Source of the DNA: Algoriphagus sp. PAP.12
GTDB lineage: Bacteria > Bacteroidota > Bacteroidia > Cytophagales > Cyclobacteriaceae
DNA: 64,000 nt
Direction: 5' to 3'
Assembly: GCF_026652115.1 (NCBI RefSeq)
Contig: NZ_JAPPSQ010000004.1
Location: forward strand, 1 to 64,000
Under the pieces are notes generated by a model. That model worked only from the letters and a program-made list of their open reading frames with translations. It was not told the DNA's origin and did not search any database. The translations under genes were made by a program, and so were the position numbers. This document shows, in pieces, positions 35,309 through 43,567 of this stretch (its first letter is position 1; every line of letters begins with the position of its first letter).

Positions 35309-36251
35309 ATTTCATTGGGTCCAGGGTGACCGGAGTCAGACTTTTTTCAATTTTTTCTCTAGAAGGCTCAGCCCATTCTGGAAGTTTTACCAATTCTCCC
35401 AAATGTGCTTCGTCCTCATCTATTGCAAATCCAGGTTCATCAGTTGCAATTTCGAATAGCACTCCTCCTGGTTCACGGAAATAGATAGATGTGAAATAAT
35501 TTCTATCCTTCACCTCTGTGACATGATAACCGTTTTCTAGGAGGATTTGTTGGATCTCAAGCTGACTTGCTGCATTCTCAGTACGGAAAGCAATGTGATG
35601 AACAGTACCAGCACTTTGCATTCCATAAGGACCTTCTTTGTCAACTAGGATATCCACGATATCCCCAGGCTTTCCATCTGTTCCATATCTAAATCTATTC
35701 CCCTCCTCAGAAATAAAATGATAGTTCATATGATTCACCAGTAGCTTTTCAGTCAACTCTTTTGCTCGTAGATTGAGTGTCGCTCCATAAAAACCTTTGA
35801 GACTGTGCTCCAAAGGAATCTGTCCATAGGTCCAGCCTGGCCTTGAATCATCCTCATTAGCTACCAACTCAATCCCCATTCCGTCATGATCTTCAAATCG
35901 AATCAATTCCACACCGAATCTTGTCAAGGTATCAGATATGGCTATTCCAAACTTCTTCAGTCTCTCTCTCCAAAACCCGAGAGAGTCCTTTCCAATTGAA
36001 AAAGCGGTATATGTTAATTCTCCGACTCCTTTTCGACCTCTTCTAGCACCAGTAAATGGGAATGTGGTAAAGATCGTACCCGGCTGCCCCAATTCATCTC
36101 CGAAATAGAAATGGTAAACATCTGGAGCATCAAAATTGATTGTTTTCTTAACCAATCTTAGTCCAAGAACCCCTGTATAGAAATCTATATTAGCTTGAGG
36201 ATTTCCTGCAATGGCAGTGATATGATGTATTCCTGTGACGAGCGTTTTCAT
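35301..36251 (-). CDS. Ring-cleaving dioxygenase, VOC superfamily (MhqE/MhqO-like)
   Basis: The 316-residue protein has two glyoxalase/VOC modules. The first begins GIHHITAIAGNPQANIDFYTGVLGLRLVKK, and the second has VHHIAFRTENAASQ and FREPGGVLFEIATDEPGF. The metal-site triad is expected from His7/8, His218-219 and the Glu in LFEIAT. These enzymes open hydroquinone or catechol-type rings with Fe(II) and oxygen. It is cotranscribed with the esterase, starting 56 bases downstream of yceI. The leader contains the yceI terminator, so expression probably depends on read-through. Confidence 0.87.
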   Translation of the reverse strand: MKTLVTGIHHITAIAGNPQANIDFYTGVLGLRLVKKTINFDAPDVYHFYFGDELGQPGTIFTTFPFTGARRGRKGVGELTYTAFSIGKDSLGFWRERLKKFGIAISDTLTRFGVELIRFEDHDGMGIELVANEDDSRPGWTYGQIPLEHSLKGFYGATLNLRAKELTEKLLVNHMNYHFISEEGNRFRYGTDGKPGDIVDILVDKEGPYGMQSAGTVHHIAFRTENAASQLEIQQILLENGYHVTEVKDRNYFTSIYFREPGGVLFEIATDEPGFAIDEDEAHLGELVKLPEWAEPSREKIEKSLTPVTLDPMKYE

Positions 36252-36274
36252 AAGATTGAGTATTGTTTTTTGAT

Positions 36275-36300
36275 AAAAAAAGCTGCCCTAGGGCAGCTTT
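36275..36300 (-). terminator. Terminator/attenuator after yceI
   Basis: AAAGCTGCCC pairs with GGGCAGCTTT in a 22-base palindrome (36279-36300), followed on the minus strand by a run of T residues (36275-36280). It lies 6 bases after the yceI stop and upstream of the dioxygenase gene, so partial read-through would set the ratio of the two. Confidence 0.75.
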
Positions 36301-36306
36301 GAAGAA

Positions 36307-36855
36307 TTAGGCAGTTGCCTCTTCAGTCACTTCTTGTTTGACAAGCTGCACGCTTAAAATCAATCTAACTTGATCACTTACTACCACGCTACCTGCTTCG
36401 GTAACTGCAGACCAAGATAGACCAAAGTCTTTTCTGTTGACTTTTCCTTCGATTTCAAAACCAGCTTTGGTTTGACCGTAAGGATCACCAGCTACTCCAC
36501 CAAAGTCTACATCCAAAGTAACTTCTTTAGTGGTCTCTCTCATAGTCAAGTTACCAATCAATTTGTAATCACCACCATCATTTTTAATGGTTCCTTCGAA
36601 AGATAATTTTGGATGATTTGCTGCATCAAAGAAATCAGCTGACTTCAAGTGATTGTCTCTATCTTTTTGGTTGGTATCGATGCTATCGACAGATGCGGAG
36701 AAAGCTACAGTAGCTCCATCAAAATCATCAGATGCAGATTCAGCAGAACCTTCAAATTCTCTGAAATAACCTGTTACAGTTGAAATCACTAGATGTTTTA
36801 CTTTGAAAGAAACTTCTGAGTGAGTTGGGTCGATAATCCATTTTGCAGTTTTCAT
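36307..36855 (-). CDS. YceI family lipid-binding-like protein
   Basis: The 182-residue protein is a YceI beta barrel (PF04264): WIIDPTHSEVSFKVKHLVISTVTGYF at the start, DGATVAFSASVDSIDTNQKDRDNHLKSADFF with the typical repeated Asp/His run, and FEIEGKVNRKDFGLSW. YceI proteins bind isoprenoid or quinone-like lipids in a central cavity. There is no signal peptide, so the protein is cytoplasmic, unlike E. coli YceI. Its promoter carries the same palindrome as the marR promoter next to it. A quinone or quinone-derived ligand fits the neighbouring dioxygenase; that is inference. Confidence 0.88.
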   Translation of the reverse strand: MKTAKWIIDPTHSEVSFKVKHLVISTVTGYFREFEGSAESASDDFDGATVAFSASVDSIDTNQKDRDNHLKSADFFDAANHPKLSFEGTIKNDGGDYKLIGNLTMRETTKEVTLDVDFGGVAGDPYGQTKAGFEIEGKVNRKDFGLSWSAVTEAGSVVVSDQVRLILSVQLVKQEVTEEATA

Positions 36856-36896
36856 TGTGTTGTTATTTAAAGTTGAATTTATTTTTTTGTGTTTAC

Positions 36897-36925
36897 ATTA
36901 TATGTATAGACATATTTATAATCAA
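36897..36925 (-). promoter_or_regulatory. yceI promoter with sigma70-like boxes
   Basis: On the minus strand TTGATT (36920-36925), exactly 17 bases, then TATAAT (36897-36902). The spacer contains the palindrome at 36902-36913. No TAnnTTTG element is present, so this promoter looks like the general sigma70 form. The start codon is 42 bases downstream of the -10 box. Confidence 0.5.
36902..36913. promoter_or_regulatory. Probable MarR operator in the yceI promoter
   Basis: ATGTATAGACAT is a 12-base palindrome with one central mismatch. It is almost identical to the perfect palindrome in the marR promoter, and it sits between the -35 and -10 boxes, so a bound repressor would block polymerase. 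Confidence 0.55.
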
Positions 36926-36931
36926 ATTTTT

Positions 36932-37384
36932 TTACCCCCTCAATTTGTCCAAAAGATCATTGAGAACATTAGCTTCGGCTTCCGAAAGATGAACGATTTC
37001 TTGGTTGAATTCCTCCACACTTTTTTCGACTGTGCAAAGCAATTCCATTCCCTTTTCTGTAATCAAAATATCTACTTGCCTTCTATCAGCAGGGCATTCA
37101 TTTCTTTCTACCAAGCCTTTATTTTTCAGTTTCTCAACCAATCGGGAAGCATTTGACATTTTATTGAGCATTCTGTCTTGAATTGAGGAAACCGTGATCG
37201 GTTTTCCCTTTTGTCCTCTCAATATTCTCAATACATTATATTGTTCTGGAGAAATATCATTAGGCTTAAACATCTTTGATTGAGCTGTCACCAAATAACT
37301 ATGAGTGTACAACAGGTTCACCACCAACTTGTTGAAAGGGTCTTTAAACTCCTTTTGCTGTATAGCTTCTTCTATCGTTCCCAT
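36932..37384 (-). CDS. MarR family transcriptional regulator (MhqR-like)
   Basis: The 150-residue protein has a winged-helix MarR domain: helices from about 5-50 with an N-terminal dimer arm, SPEQYNVLRILRGQ, the recognition region ITVSSIQDRMLNKMSNASRLVEKLKNKGL and the wing ADRRQVDILITEKG. It is probably a repressor of its own gene and of yceI, because both promoters hold the same palindrome. The ATG at 37384 (MGTIEE) is chosen; the longer frame starts at a TTG and runs across the operator. The inducer is unknown, with quinones likely by analogy to Bacillus MhqR. The yceI start lies 76 bases downstream. Confidence 0.9.
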   Translation of the reverse strand: MGTIEEAIQQKEFKDPFNKLVVNLLYTHSYLVTAQSKMFKPNDISPEQYNVLRILRGQKGKPITVSSIQDRMLNKMSNASRLVEKLKNKGLVERNECPADRRQVDILITEKGMELLCTVEKSVEEFNQEIVHLSEAEANVLNDLLDKLRG

Positions 37385-37404
37385 TTTATTTTCCTTTGTA
37401 TTTA

Positions 37405-37416
37405 ATGTATATACAT
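37405..37416. promoter_or_regulatory. Probable MarR operator in the marR promoter
   Basis: ATGTATATACAT is a perfect 12-base palindrome that overlaps the predicted transcription start (about 37413), placed to block initiation. It is 20 bases upstream of the ATG. Confidence 0.6.
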
Positions 37417-37417
37417 G

Positions 37418-37447
37418 CAAATGTAAAAAAAGGTTTCACATTTTCAA
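37418..37447 (-). promoter_or_regulatory. marR promoter
   Basis: TTG (37445-37447), exactly 19 bases, then TACATTTG (37418-37425), a perfect match to the Bacteroidota promoter consensus. The operator palindrome lies just downstream. Confidence 0.7.
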
Positions 37448-37487
37448 AAAAAAATTAAACCAACATTGATTTTCAGCCACTTATATT

Positions 37488-38285
37488 TCAAAAAATATCC
37501 AGCCATTCAGAAATCAACTGATTGACCACCTCTGGTTTTTCAATGCAACTGCTATGTCCTGCCCCGGTAACGCGATGAAGTTTTGCGTTTTTGATAGACA
37601 TTTGAATGAATTTAGCCTTTTCTGGTTTCGTTGCCACGTCCTCATCTCCTACGATTACCATGGTTGGGCAAGAAATATTTGACAACTCATCTTCTACTCC
37701 ATTTCTGAAGATCACTCCATCCACTGGACCAGTGATGGTCCTTTTATTAGTCATCATCTCTTTTTTCCAAAACTTAACCTCTTCCTTGTTTTTAGGATTT
37801 GCAAGCCAAGATTCTGCAAACATGATTTTCATGACCTTATTGGCCACGGGAGAAATCACTCCCAAGAGCTTTACAATTCCATTGAGAGTTTTGTATTTAG
37901 GCACATTCTCCACTGGCTCGTTATTAGCTGAGGTTTCTAAAAGAATCAAACTTTTTATCAGCTCAGGTTTTCTAGCGGCCAATCTCATCCCAACAAAACC
38001 TCCCATCGATAGCCCTGCAAAATGGACTTTGCCACTTCCCAACTTTTTGATCAGCTCTAAAGCATCCTGGTAAAGCGTATCCATATCAAATGGCGCTTTG
38101 ACTTCACTTTGACCTTGACCTCTATGATCGTAGGCGATTACCCGATAATTTTTGGATAGCTCCTCAATCTGGGCTCGAAACATTCGCTGGCTCCATAATA
38201 AACCATGGGAGAAAACTATAGTCTCTTTTCCACTTCCCTCTTCCACATAAAAAATCTGAACTCCATTAACTTCAATTTGAGGCAT
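37488..38285 (-). CDS. Alpha/beta hydrolase
   Basis: The 265-residue protein is a classic alpha/beta hydrolase: VFSHGLLWSQRMF oxyanion region (HG), YDHRGQGQS, GLSMGGFVGMRLA with the nucleophile Ser, an Asp in VGDEDVA and HSSCIEKPE with the catalytic His. Related to 3-oxoadipate enol-lactonase or haloperoxidase-like enzymes, but the cap residues do not allow a substrate call. The ATG at 38285 (MPQIEV) is preferred. It is about 100 bases downstream of the marR start and reads in the same direction, but it ends before the marR promoter region, so it is not obviously part of the MarR regulon. The preceding terminator separates it from the amidohydrolase. Confidence 0.85.
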   Translation of the reverse strand: MPQIEVNGVQIFYVEEGSGKETIVFSHGLLWSQRMFRAQIEELSKNYRVIAYDHRGQGQSEVKAPFDMDTLYQDALELIKKLGSGKVHFAGLSMGGFVGMRLAARKPELIKSLILLETSANNEPVENVPKYKTLNGIVKLLGVISPVANKVMKIMFAESWLANPKNKEEVKFWKKEMMTNKRTITGPVDGVIFRNGVEDELSNISCPTMVIVGDEDVATKPEKAKFIQMSIKNAKLHRVTGAGHSSCIEKPEVVNQLISEWLDIF

Positions 38286-38302
38286 TACATCTAAGTTTTG
38301 AT

Positions 38303-38338
38303 AAAAATAAAGGGTTGGCAATTTTTGATCACCAACCC
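38303..38338 (-). terminator. Terminator of the amidohydrolase gene
   Basis: GGGTTGG and CCAACCC pair across a 13-base loop (38312-38338), followed on the minus strand by TTTATTTTT. It separates the amidohydrolase from the alpha/beta hydrolase. Confidence 0.7.
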
Positions 38339-38361
38339 AATTTATTTGGAATAGTTGAAAC

Positions 38362-39948
38362 TTACCAGTCTAAACCTGGTTGAGTTATTTCAACTTTTTC
38401 CTCAGCTTTTGCTGCATCAACAATTTTCTTCACATCTTCCAATAGCTTTTTAGCATCATAAACTACACCATCTTTGACAGTATACTTTACTCCACCTACT
38501 CTGATAGGCTTGTTGTTCTCATCGATTCTGATTGCACCGGTTCCATAAAGGACCTTCAAATTTTGAAGTGGGTTCTCTTCCAAAATCACAAAATCAGCCA
38601 ACTTTCCTACTTCCACAGTTCCTATTGACTCCTCCATACCCAATGCTTCTGCTCCATACATGGTAGCAGATCTAATCACCTCCAAAGGATGGAAACCAGC
38701 TTCTCTCAACAATTCAAGTTCACGGATATAGGCAAAGCCATACAATTGATAAATAAAACCGGAGTCAGAACCTGCTGTCACGCGTCCCCCACGATTTTTA
38801 TATTCATTGATGAAAGTCATCCAAAGTCTATAGTTCTCTTTCCATTGCAATTCTTCCTCGGTAGTCCAATCAAACCAATAGGAACCATGAGATTGACGGC
38901 TTGGGGAATAAAATCTCCACAGGGAAGGCAAAGTATAGGTATCATGCCATTCTGCAGTTCTTGCTCTCATCAAGTCACGATTTGCCTCATAGATATTGAA
39001 AGTGGGATCCAAAGTAAAATCCAATTCCAACAATTCATTCATCACATTATTCCAATGCTCAGAGTATGGAGCAGCAGCTTGTTTCCATAGTTTACCAGCC
39101 TCAGCAAATCTGTGCTGCTCATTTTGGTAATTATAGTCCAATCTGAAATCTTGGATGGTTCGATCTTCAAACAAAGCTTCTGGTAAACCATACCAGTGCT
39201 CCATAGAAGTCAAACCTGCTCTAGCAGAATTCAAAACATTCCATCTTGCTACGTCCAATTGCTGATGGTGCATCGCTGATCTTAAGCCGATTTTTTTATT
39301 TTCAGAAATCGCGGCCTCCATTACCTCTGGATTTGCTCCAAAAAATTTGATCCCATCCGCGCCCTTATTCTTGTTCTCGTTTACCCAAGCTTTCGCTTGC
39401 TCTGCTGTAACGATAGGCTCTTTTGCTCCTTGACCAAATGACGTGTAGGCCAATAGTCTAGGGGCAACGATTTCGTTAGCCAAAGATCTTTTCTTTTCGC
39501 TCAACACCCAATCCAAACCATTTCCGGCAGAAGGATCACGAATGGTTGTCACTCCATGAGACATCCAAAGTTTGTAGACATATTCTGCTGGTGTTCCTTG
39601 GCCTCTTCCTCCAATGTGAGCATGAGCATCAATAAACCCTGGCATCAAATAATACCCTTCCAAATCCAGGACTTTCGTGTTCTCATCAGCTTTTGGCCTT
39701 CTAGCCTCTTGAATAGGCAGCCCAGGATATCCTACTTGCTGGATTCGGGTGATCTTGTTTTTCTCAACTACAATATCTACAGGACCTGTAGGTGGTGCAC
39801 CAGTTCCATCAATTAAGACAACTCCTCGTATAATTAACTTGTCATATGGTCCATCCCCTTCGTTTCTGTCTGGGGCAGGTTCTATTTGCGAAAAAGCACT
39901 CATTGCAAAAACCGCAAAGACTGCTGTCATTAGTATCTTTTTTAACAT
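38362..39948 (-). CDS. Secreted metal-dependent amidohydrolase
   Basis: The 528-residue protein has a signal peptide (1-22, ending SAFSQ) and an amidohydrolase barrel: MPGFIDAHAHIG with the HxH metal ligands near residue 99, GADGIKFFGAN with a probable carboxylated or ligand Lys, HHQQ and EHWYG His residues, and TAGSDSG with the Asp. The closing part has EESIGTVEVGKLADFVIL, typical of imidazolonepropionase-like dipeptidases and organophosphate hydrolases in Bacteroidota. It is an exported hydrolase of small amides, peptides or lactams; exact substrate unknown. It is about 125 bases downstream of fabI with a terminator between, so it is probably its own unit. Confidence 0.88.
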   Translation of the reverse strand: MLKKILMTAVFAVFAMSAFSQIEPAPDRNEGDGPYDKLIIRGVVLIDGTGAPPTGPVDIVVEKNKITRIQQVGYPGLPIQEARRPKADENTKVLDLEGYYLMPGFIDAHAHIGGRGQGTPAEYVYKLWMSHGVTTIRDPSAGNGLDWVLSEKKRSLANEIVAPRLLAYTSFGQGAKEPIVTAEQAKAWVNENKNKGADGIKFFGANPEVMEAAISENKKIGLRSAMHHQQLDVARWNVLNSARAGLTSMEHWYGLPEALFEDRTIQDFRLDYNYQNEQHRFAEAGKLWKQAAAPYSEHWNNVMNELLELDFTLDPTFNIYEANRDLMRARTAEWHDTYTLPSLWRFYSPSRQSHGSYWFDWTTEEELQWKENYRLWMTFINEYKNRGGRVTAGSDSGFIYQLYGFAYIRELELLREAGFHPLEVIRSATMYGAEALGMEESIGTVEVGKLADFVILEENPLQNLKVLYGTGAIRIDENNKPIRVGGVKYTVKDGVVYDAKKLLEDVKKIVDAAKAEEKVEITQPGLDW

Positions 39949-40030
39949 AAAGTTTGGTGGTTGATGTTTAGTGCAATAAGATAGGGTAAAATAGGAAATC
40001 AAAAAATAGAATTTGGACGACAGGAAATGA

Positions 40031-40055
40031 AAAAGGCCCTGATTTCTCAGAGCCT
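40031..40055 (-). terminator. fabI terminator
   Basis: On the minus strand GGCTCTGA-GAAA-TCAGGGCC forms an 8-pair stem (one G-U) with a GAAA tetraloop, followed by TTTTTC. It lies about 20 bases past the fabI stop. Confidence 0.75.
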
Positions 40056-40074
40056 TTAGTTATATTAATTGTAA

Positions 40075-40890
40075 TTACAAATCTTGAAATTTCTCCATGA
40101 TATCTTCGGAAATACCCGTGAAAGAGTATCCTCCATCGTGGAAAAGGTTTTGCATAGTCACCATTCTTGTCAAATCAGAGAACATAGTCACGATATAATC
40201 TGCACAGGAATCAGCCGAAGCATTACCTAGTGGAGAAAGAGACTCAGCAAAATTGTAGAAAGAATCAAATCCACCGATACCTGAACCAGCGGTGGTTTTG
40301 GTTGGAGATTGAGAGATAGTATTCACTCTTACTTTCTTTAACTTACCAAATCTATATCCATAGCCTCTGGCAATGCTTTCCAACAATGCTTTAGCGTCAG
40401 CCATATCTGTATAGAAAGGAAATACTCTCTGAGCAGCAATGTAAGAAAGACCTACAATTGAACCCCACTCTTTCATGATATCCATTTTCTCAGCCACATG
40501 CATCATTTTGTGAAAAGAGATAGCCGAAACATCGAAAGACTTGTTCATCCAATCATAGTTCAACTCACCATATGATTTTCCTTTTCTGATGTTTGGAGAC
40601 ATCCCGATAGAGTGCAAAAGGAAATCGAAATCCGCTCCCAAAAACTCCTTAGCTTCGGTGTACAATTTTTCGATATCTTCTACCACAGTAGCATCCGCAG
40701 GGATGACGATGGTATTACATTCTTCACCAAGTTCTTTGATAGCTCCCATTCTCATGGCGATCGGAGCGTTAGTCAGGACAAATTTCGCCCCTTGTTCTTT
40801 GGCCTTAAGGGCTGTTTTCCAAGCAATTGAATTCTCATCCAATGCACCTGTAATGATCCCTACTTTACCTTTTAGCAAATTTTCTGGCAT
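40075..40890 (-). CDS. fabI: Enoyl-[acyl-carrier-protein] reductase FabI
   Basis: The 271-residue protein is an NADH-dependent short-chain-type enoyl-ACP reductase. It shows GKVGIITGALDENSIAWK (nucleotide loop and conserved Bacteroidota start), LHSIGMSPN and the Y-x6-K catalytic pair in FYTDMADAK. It performs the last reduction of each fatty-acid elongation cycle. The ATG at 40890 (MPENLL) aligns with the family start; the longer frame begins with a TTG inside the promoter. It follows recN by about 60 bases, with a separate -7 element. A terminator follows. Confidence 0.93.
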   Translation of the reverse strand: MPENLLKGKVGIITGALDENSIAWKTALKAKEQGAKFVLTNAPIAMRMGAIKELGEECNTIVIPADATVVEDIEKLYTEAKEFLGADFDFLLHSIGMSPNIRKGKSYGELNYDWMNKSFDVSAISFHKMMHVAEKMDIMKEWGSIVGLSYIAAQRVFPFYTDMADAKALLESIARGYGYRFGKLKKVRVNTISQSPTKTTAGSGIGGFDSFYNFAESLSPLGNASADSCADYIVTMFSDLTRMVTMQNLFHDGGYSFTGISEDIMEKFQDL

Positions 40891-40908
40891 ATAGCTTTTG
40901 ATTGAAGT

Positions 40909-40916
40909 CAAAATTA
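40909..40916 (-). promoter_or_regulatory. Putative -7 element of fabI
   Basis: TAATTTTG on the minus strand is a perfect TAnnTTTG match 19 bases before the fabI ATG. No TTG lies 19-21 bases upstream. The spacing would give a short leader. Confidence 0.4.
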
Positions 40917-40952
40917 TGGCGTAAAAATAGGGAATTTCCCTGAATTGACGGC

Positions 40953-42605
40953 CTATTGGTGAAGGAGCTCTTTAGCACTCTCAACAGCCGAGGAGGAAGG
41001 GTTGGAGCCAGCAATCATTTTTGCCAATTCAGAAACCCTTTCAGTTTCATCCAAAAGCTTGATTTTACTGATGGTTCTGTCAGAATTATTATCCTTATAT
41101 ACAAAGTAATGCATATCCCCTTTTGCAGCCACCTGAGGCAAATGAGTGATACAAATGACTTGATGCTCCTTGGAAATCTCTTTCATCATTCGCACCATTT
41201 GCAAAGCTACCTCACCAGATATCCCTGTATCAATCTCATCAAAAATCAAAGTTGGCAAGGCCATTTTGTCTGCCATCAAATATTTGATTCCAAAAAGCAA
41301 TCTTGAGAATTCACCTCCCGAAGCCACTTTCTTCAATGGTTGAGGCATCGAGCCTTTATTAGCAGAAAATAGAATTTCCACTTCATCCAAACCTGAATTA
41401 CTTGGAACTACTGACTTGCTTTCCACTTGGATCTTGGCATTTTCCATCCCCAAACCTGACAAAAGCTCTTGAAGGGACTTTTCAAAAACGGAAAAACAGG
41501 AGTTTCTCTTTTTGCTTAAAAGCTCGCCAGAACCCAACATCTTTTTCTCCGCCGCCTTTAGTTTCTCTTCTGCTTCTTTAAGATTTTCATCCAGATTTTG
41601 GACTTGAAAAACCTTCTCCGCCAATTCGGCCTCAATTGTCATCAATTCCTCCACTGAATTAACTCCATGTTTTTTCTGAAGCTGATAGATTTTGCTCAAC
41701 CGCTCTCTGATTTCATCGAGTTTTTCAAAATCAATCTCCACTTTTCCTTCTTCATCTCCGAGGGTGTCGGCGATATCTTTCAATTCGATAAAAGTCTCCT
41801 GAAAACGGTCTTTCAACCCATCAAATTTATGAGCCAGTCGGCCCAGATTTTGTAATCCTTGCTGAACTTGGGATAAGCCCTGAACCAATCCGAATTGTTC
41901 GTCATGAAACAGGTTTAAAAGCTCATTGATCTTTTGCTTGATTTCTTCCGCGTTTTCAAGAATCTCCTGATTGGACTCCATTTCCTCCTGCTCTCCCGAT
42001 TGAAGAGATAACGAGCTTAATTCATCCAATTGAAACTGATTGAAATCCGCTTCTTTTTGAAGTTCGATTGCTTCCCGCTGAATAGTCTCGAATGCTTTTT
42101 TGGCTTTTTTGAAATCCGAGTAATCCGCTCTGTAAGATTTTAATTCGTTTTGACTTTGGGCAAAAGCATCAATGATTCCCAATTGATATTTCCCATCGGC
42201 CAATTGAAGGGTATCATGCTGAGAATGGACATCCATCAACTTTGCTCCAAGCTCTTTCAGTACATCCAATTTCACAGGAGTATCATTGACAAAAGACCTA
42301 GATTTCCCACTTGGACTTATTTCTCTGCGAATGATACAAGGGGTTTCATAATCCAACTCTTGGGTTTCAAAAAAATCTCCCAATCCATAGGCTCCGATCT
42401 CAAAAACACCTTCAATGATACATTTTTTCTCCTCGGTCAAAAGGACCTTCGTATCAGCTCGATTTCCCAACAATAAGCCAACAGCTCCCAGCATGATAGA
42501 TTTTCCTGCACCAGTCTCACCAGTGATCATACTCAATGCTGGACTTGGCTGCATTTGCAACTCATCAATAAGGGCGTAATTGGAAATACTGAGGGTTTTA
42601 AGCAT
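40953..42605 (-). CDS. recN: DNA repair protein RecN
   Basis: The 550-residue protein is the SMC-like ATPase RecN: Walker A GETGAGKS near residue 31, DVHSQHDTLQL (Q-loop region) near 130, a shorter coiled coil than SMC (about 160-370), and a C-terminal lobe with VASGGEFSRLLFG (signature) and FDEIDTGISGEVA (Walker B). It gathers double-strand ends for recombination. The ATG at 42605 (MLKTLSIS) begins exactly at the first beta strand. It closes the bamD-rpoZ-coaBC-porD-recN run on the minus strand, 36 bases after porD. Confidence 0.95.
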   Translation of the reverse strand: MLKTLSISNYALIDELQMQPSPALSMITGETGAGKSIMLGAVGLLLGNRADTKVLLTEEKKCIIEGVFEIGAYGLGDFFETQELDYETPCIIRREISPSGKSRSFVNDTPVKLDVLKELGAKLMDVHSQHDTLQLADGKYQLGIIDAFAQSQNELKSYRADYSDFKKAKKAFETIQREAIELQKEADFNQFQLDELSSLSLQSGEQEEMESNQEILENAEEIKQKINELLNLFHDEQFGLVQGLSQVQQGLQNLGRLAHKFDGLKDRFQETFIELKDIADTLGDEEGKVEIDFEKLDEIRERLSKIYQLQKKHGVNSVEELMTIEAELAEKVFQVQNLDENLKEAEEKLKAAEKKMLGSGELLSKKRNSCFSVFEKSLQELLSGLGMENAKIQVESKSVVPSNSGLDEVEILFSANKGSMPQPLKKVASGGEFSRLLFGIKYLMADKMALPTLIFDEIDTGISGEVALQMVRMMKEISKEHQVICITHLPQVAAKGDMHYFVYKDNNSDRTISKIKLLDETERVSELAKMIAGSNPSSSAVESAKELLHQ

Positions 42606-42641
42606 GGGTAATTTGATTAGCACAAAGCTAAAAAATCCAAT

Positions 42642-43544
42642 TTAGCTTTTCAGCAGCTCGTTGTACTTTCTGGCATTATTTGGATCAACTTCCAAAAGTA
42701 ACTCTACCGCTTCAGTACGGATTTCCAAAGATGCATTTTTTAAGATCTGAGAAATCTCATCACTTTTCGCATCCATAAATGAAATGGTAAAAATTCCATT
42801 AGGTTGAGTTTTGTTTGCTTCGGCTACCAATTTGATGGCTTCCAAAATATTTTGATAGGCCTTCTCAGGTTCTACTTGAAGGATATCCAAGCCTTGCCTA
42901 TGATACAAATAATATGCTTCACGAATGGAAGAAAAGACCGAGGAGGTGTAGATATCATTAATCAACCAATAGCGGTTTCTCCGATCTGAGGTACTTTGGA
43001 CCCAACCAGCTCTTCCTGACTGCTGTGCATTGTTAACAATATCATTAGCTACTGCGAAAAACTGACTTCCCCCTTCATTTGCAAAAGTATCATAATCCAA
43101 ACCTAAAGCGATATTGGCATAAAAGGCCAACAAAGAACTGATATTATTTAAAAAGGTAAAGCGATTGAATTCCAATGGCTGAGATTCAATGTATTCAAAA
43201 TTCCAGTTTCGATCTGCAAAATTAAAAACTAAGCTTTCGTAATCTGTTCCATAAATTGGCCTGACAACTTGAATCTGAACTGTCGCTGAATACACTCCAA
43301 CCTGAGGCACATCATTAATAGTAATCAGCAAATTCCCTTTGATTCTTTCCTCAGGTTTAAATTCATCCGTGGTCCAAGACCTCCCGTTCAAAAACTGCTC
43401 GAAGGAGTTTTTCATCTGGGTAAACACATTTGTATTCTGGATTCTCGCTCTATCACTGTTAATGATGACAGTAAAATTCAACTCCTGAGAGAAAGCAAAT
43501 ATTGAAGGGAAAACAAATAAAAGTGTGAAGAGCAATTTTTTCAT
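42642..43544 (-). CDS. porD: DUF4835 protein (T9SS-associated, PorD-type)
   Basis: The 300-residue protein has a signal peptide (about 1-19, ending AFSQ) and the DUF4835 domain: ELNFTVIINSDRARIQNTN, FEQFLNGRSWTTDEF, YIESQPLEFNRF and a helical C-terminal part with DPNNARKYNELL. DUF4835 proteins are annotated PorD in type IX secretion literature and databases, and are periplasmic or outer-membrane associated. It sits between coaBC and recN, the conserved Bacteroidota position. Its role in the T9SS is inferred; the family is widespread even where evidence is limited. Confidence 0.82.
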   Translation of the reverse strand: MKKLLFTLLFVFPSIFAFSQELNFTVIINSDRARIQNTNVFTQMKNSFEQFLNGRSWTTDEFKPEERIKGNLLITINDVPQVGVYSATVQIQVVRPIYGTDYESLVFNFADRNWNFEYIESQPLEFNRFTFLNNISSLLAFYANIALGLDYDTFANEGGSQFFAVANDIVNNAQQSGRAGWVQSTSDRRNRYWLINDIYTSSVFSSIREAYYLYHRQGLDILQVEPEKAYQNILEAIKLVAEANKTQPNGIFTISFMDAKSDEISQILKNASLEIRTEAVELLLEVDPNNARKYNELLKS

Positions 43545-43567
43545 TCCTCTAAAAATAAAATAAAATC

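Noticed and set aside
36856..36931. TAnnTTTG-type promoter for yceI
   Set aside because: No minus-strand TAnnTTTG with a properly spaced TTG was found; the TTGATT-N17-TATAAT pair fits better.
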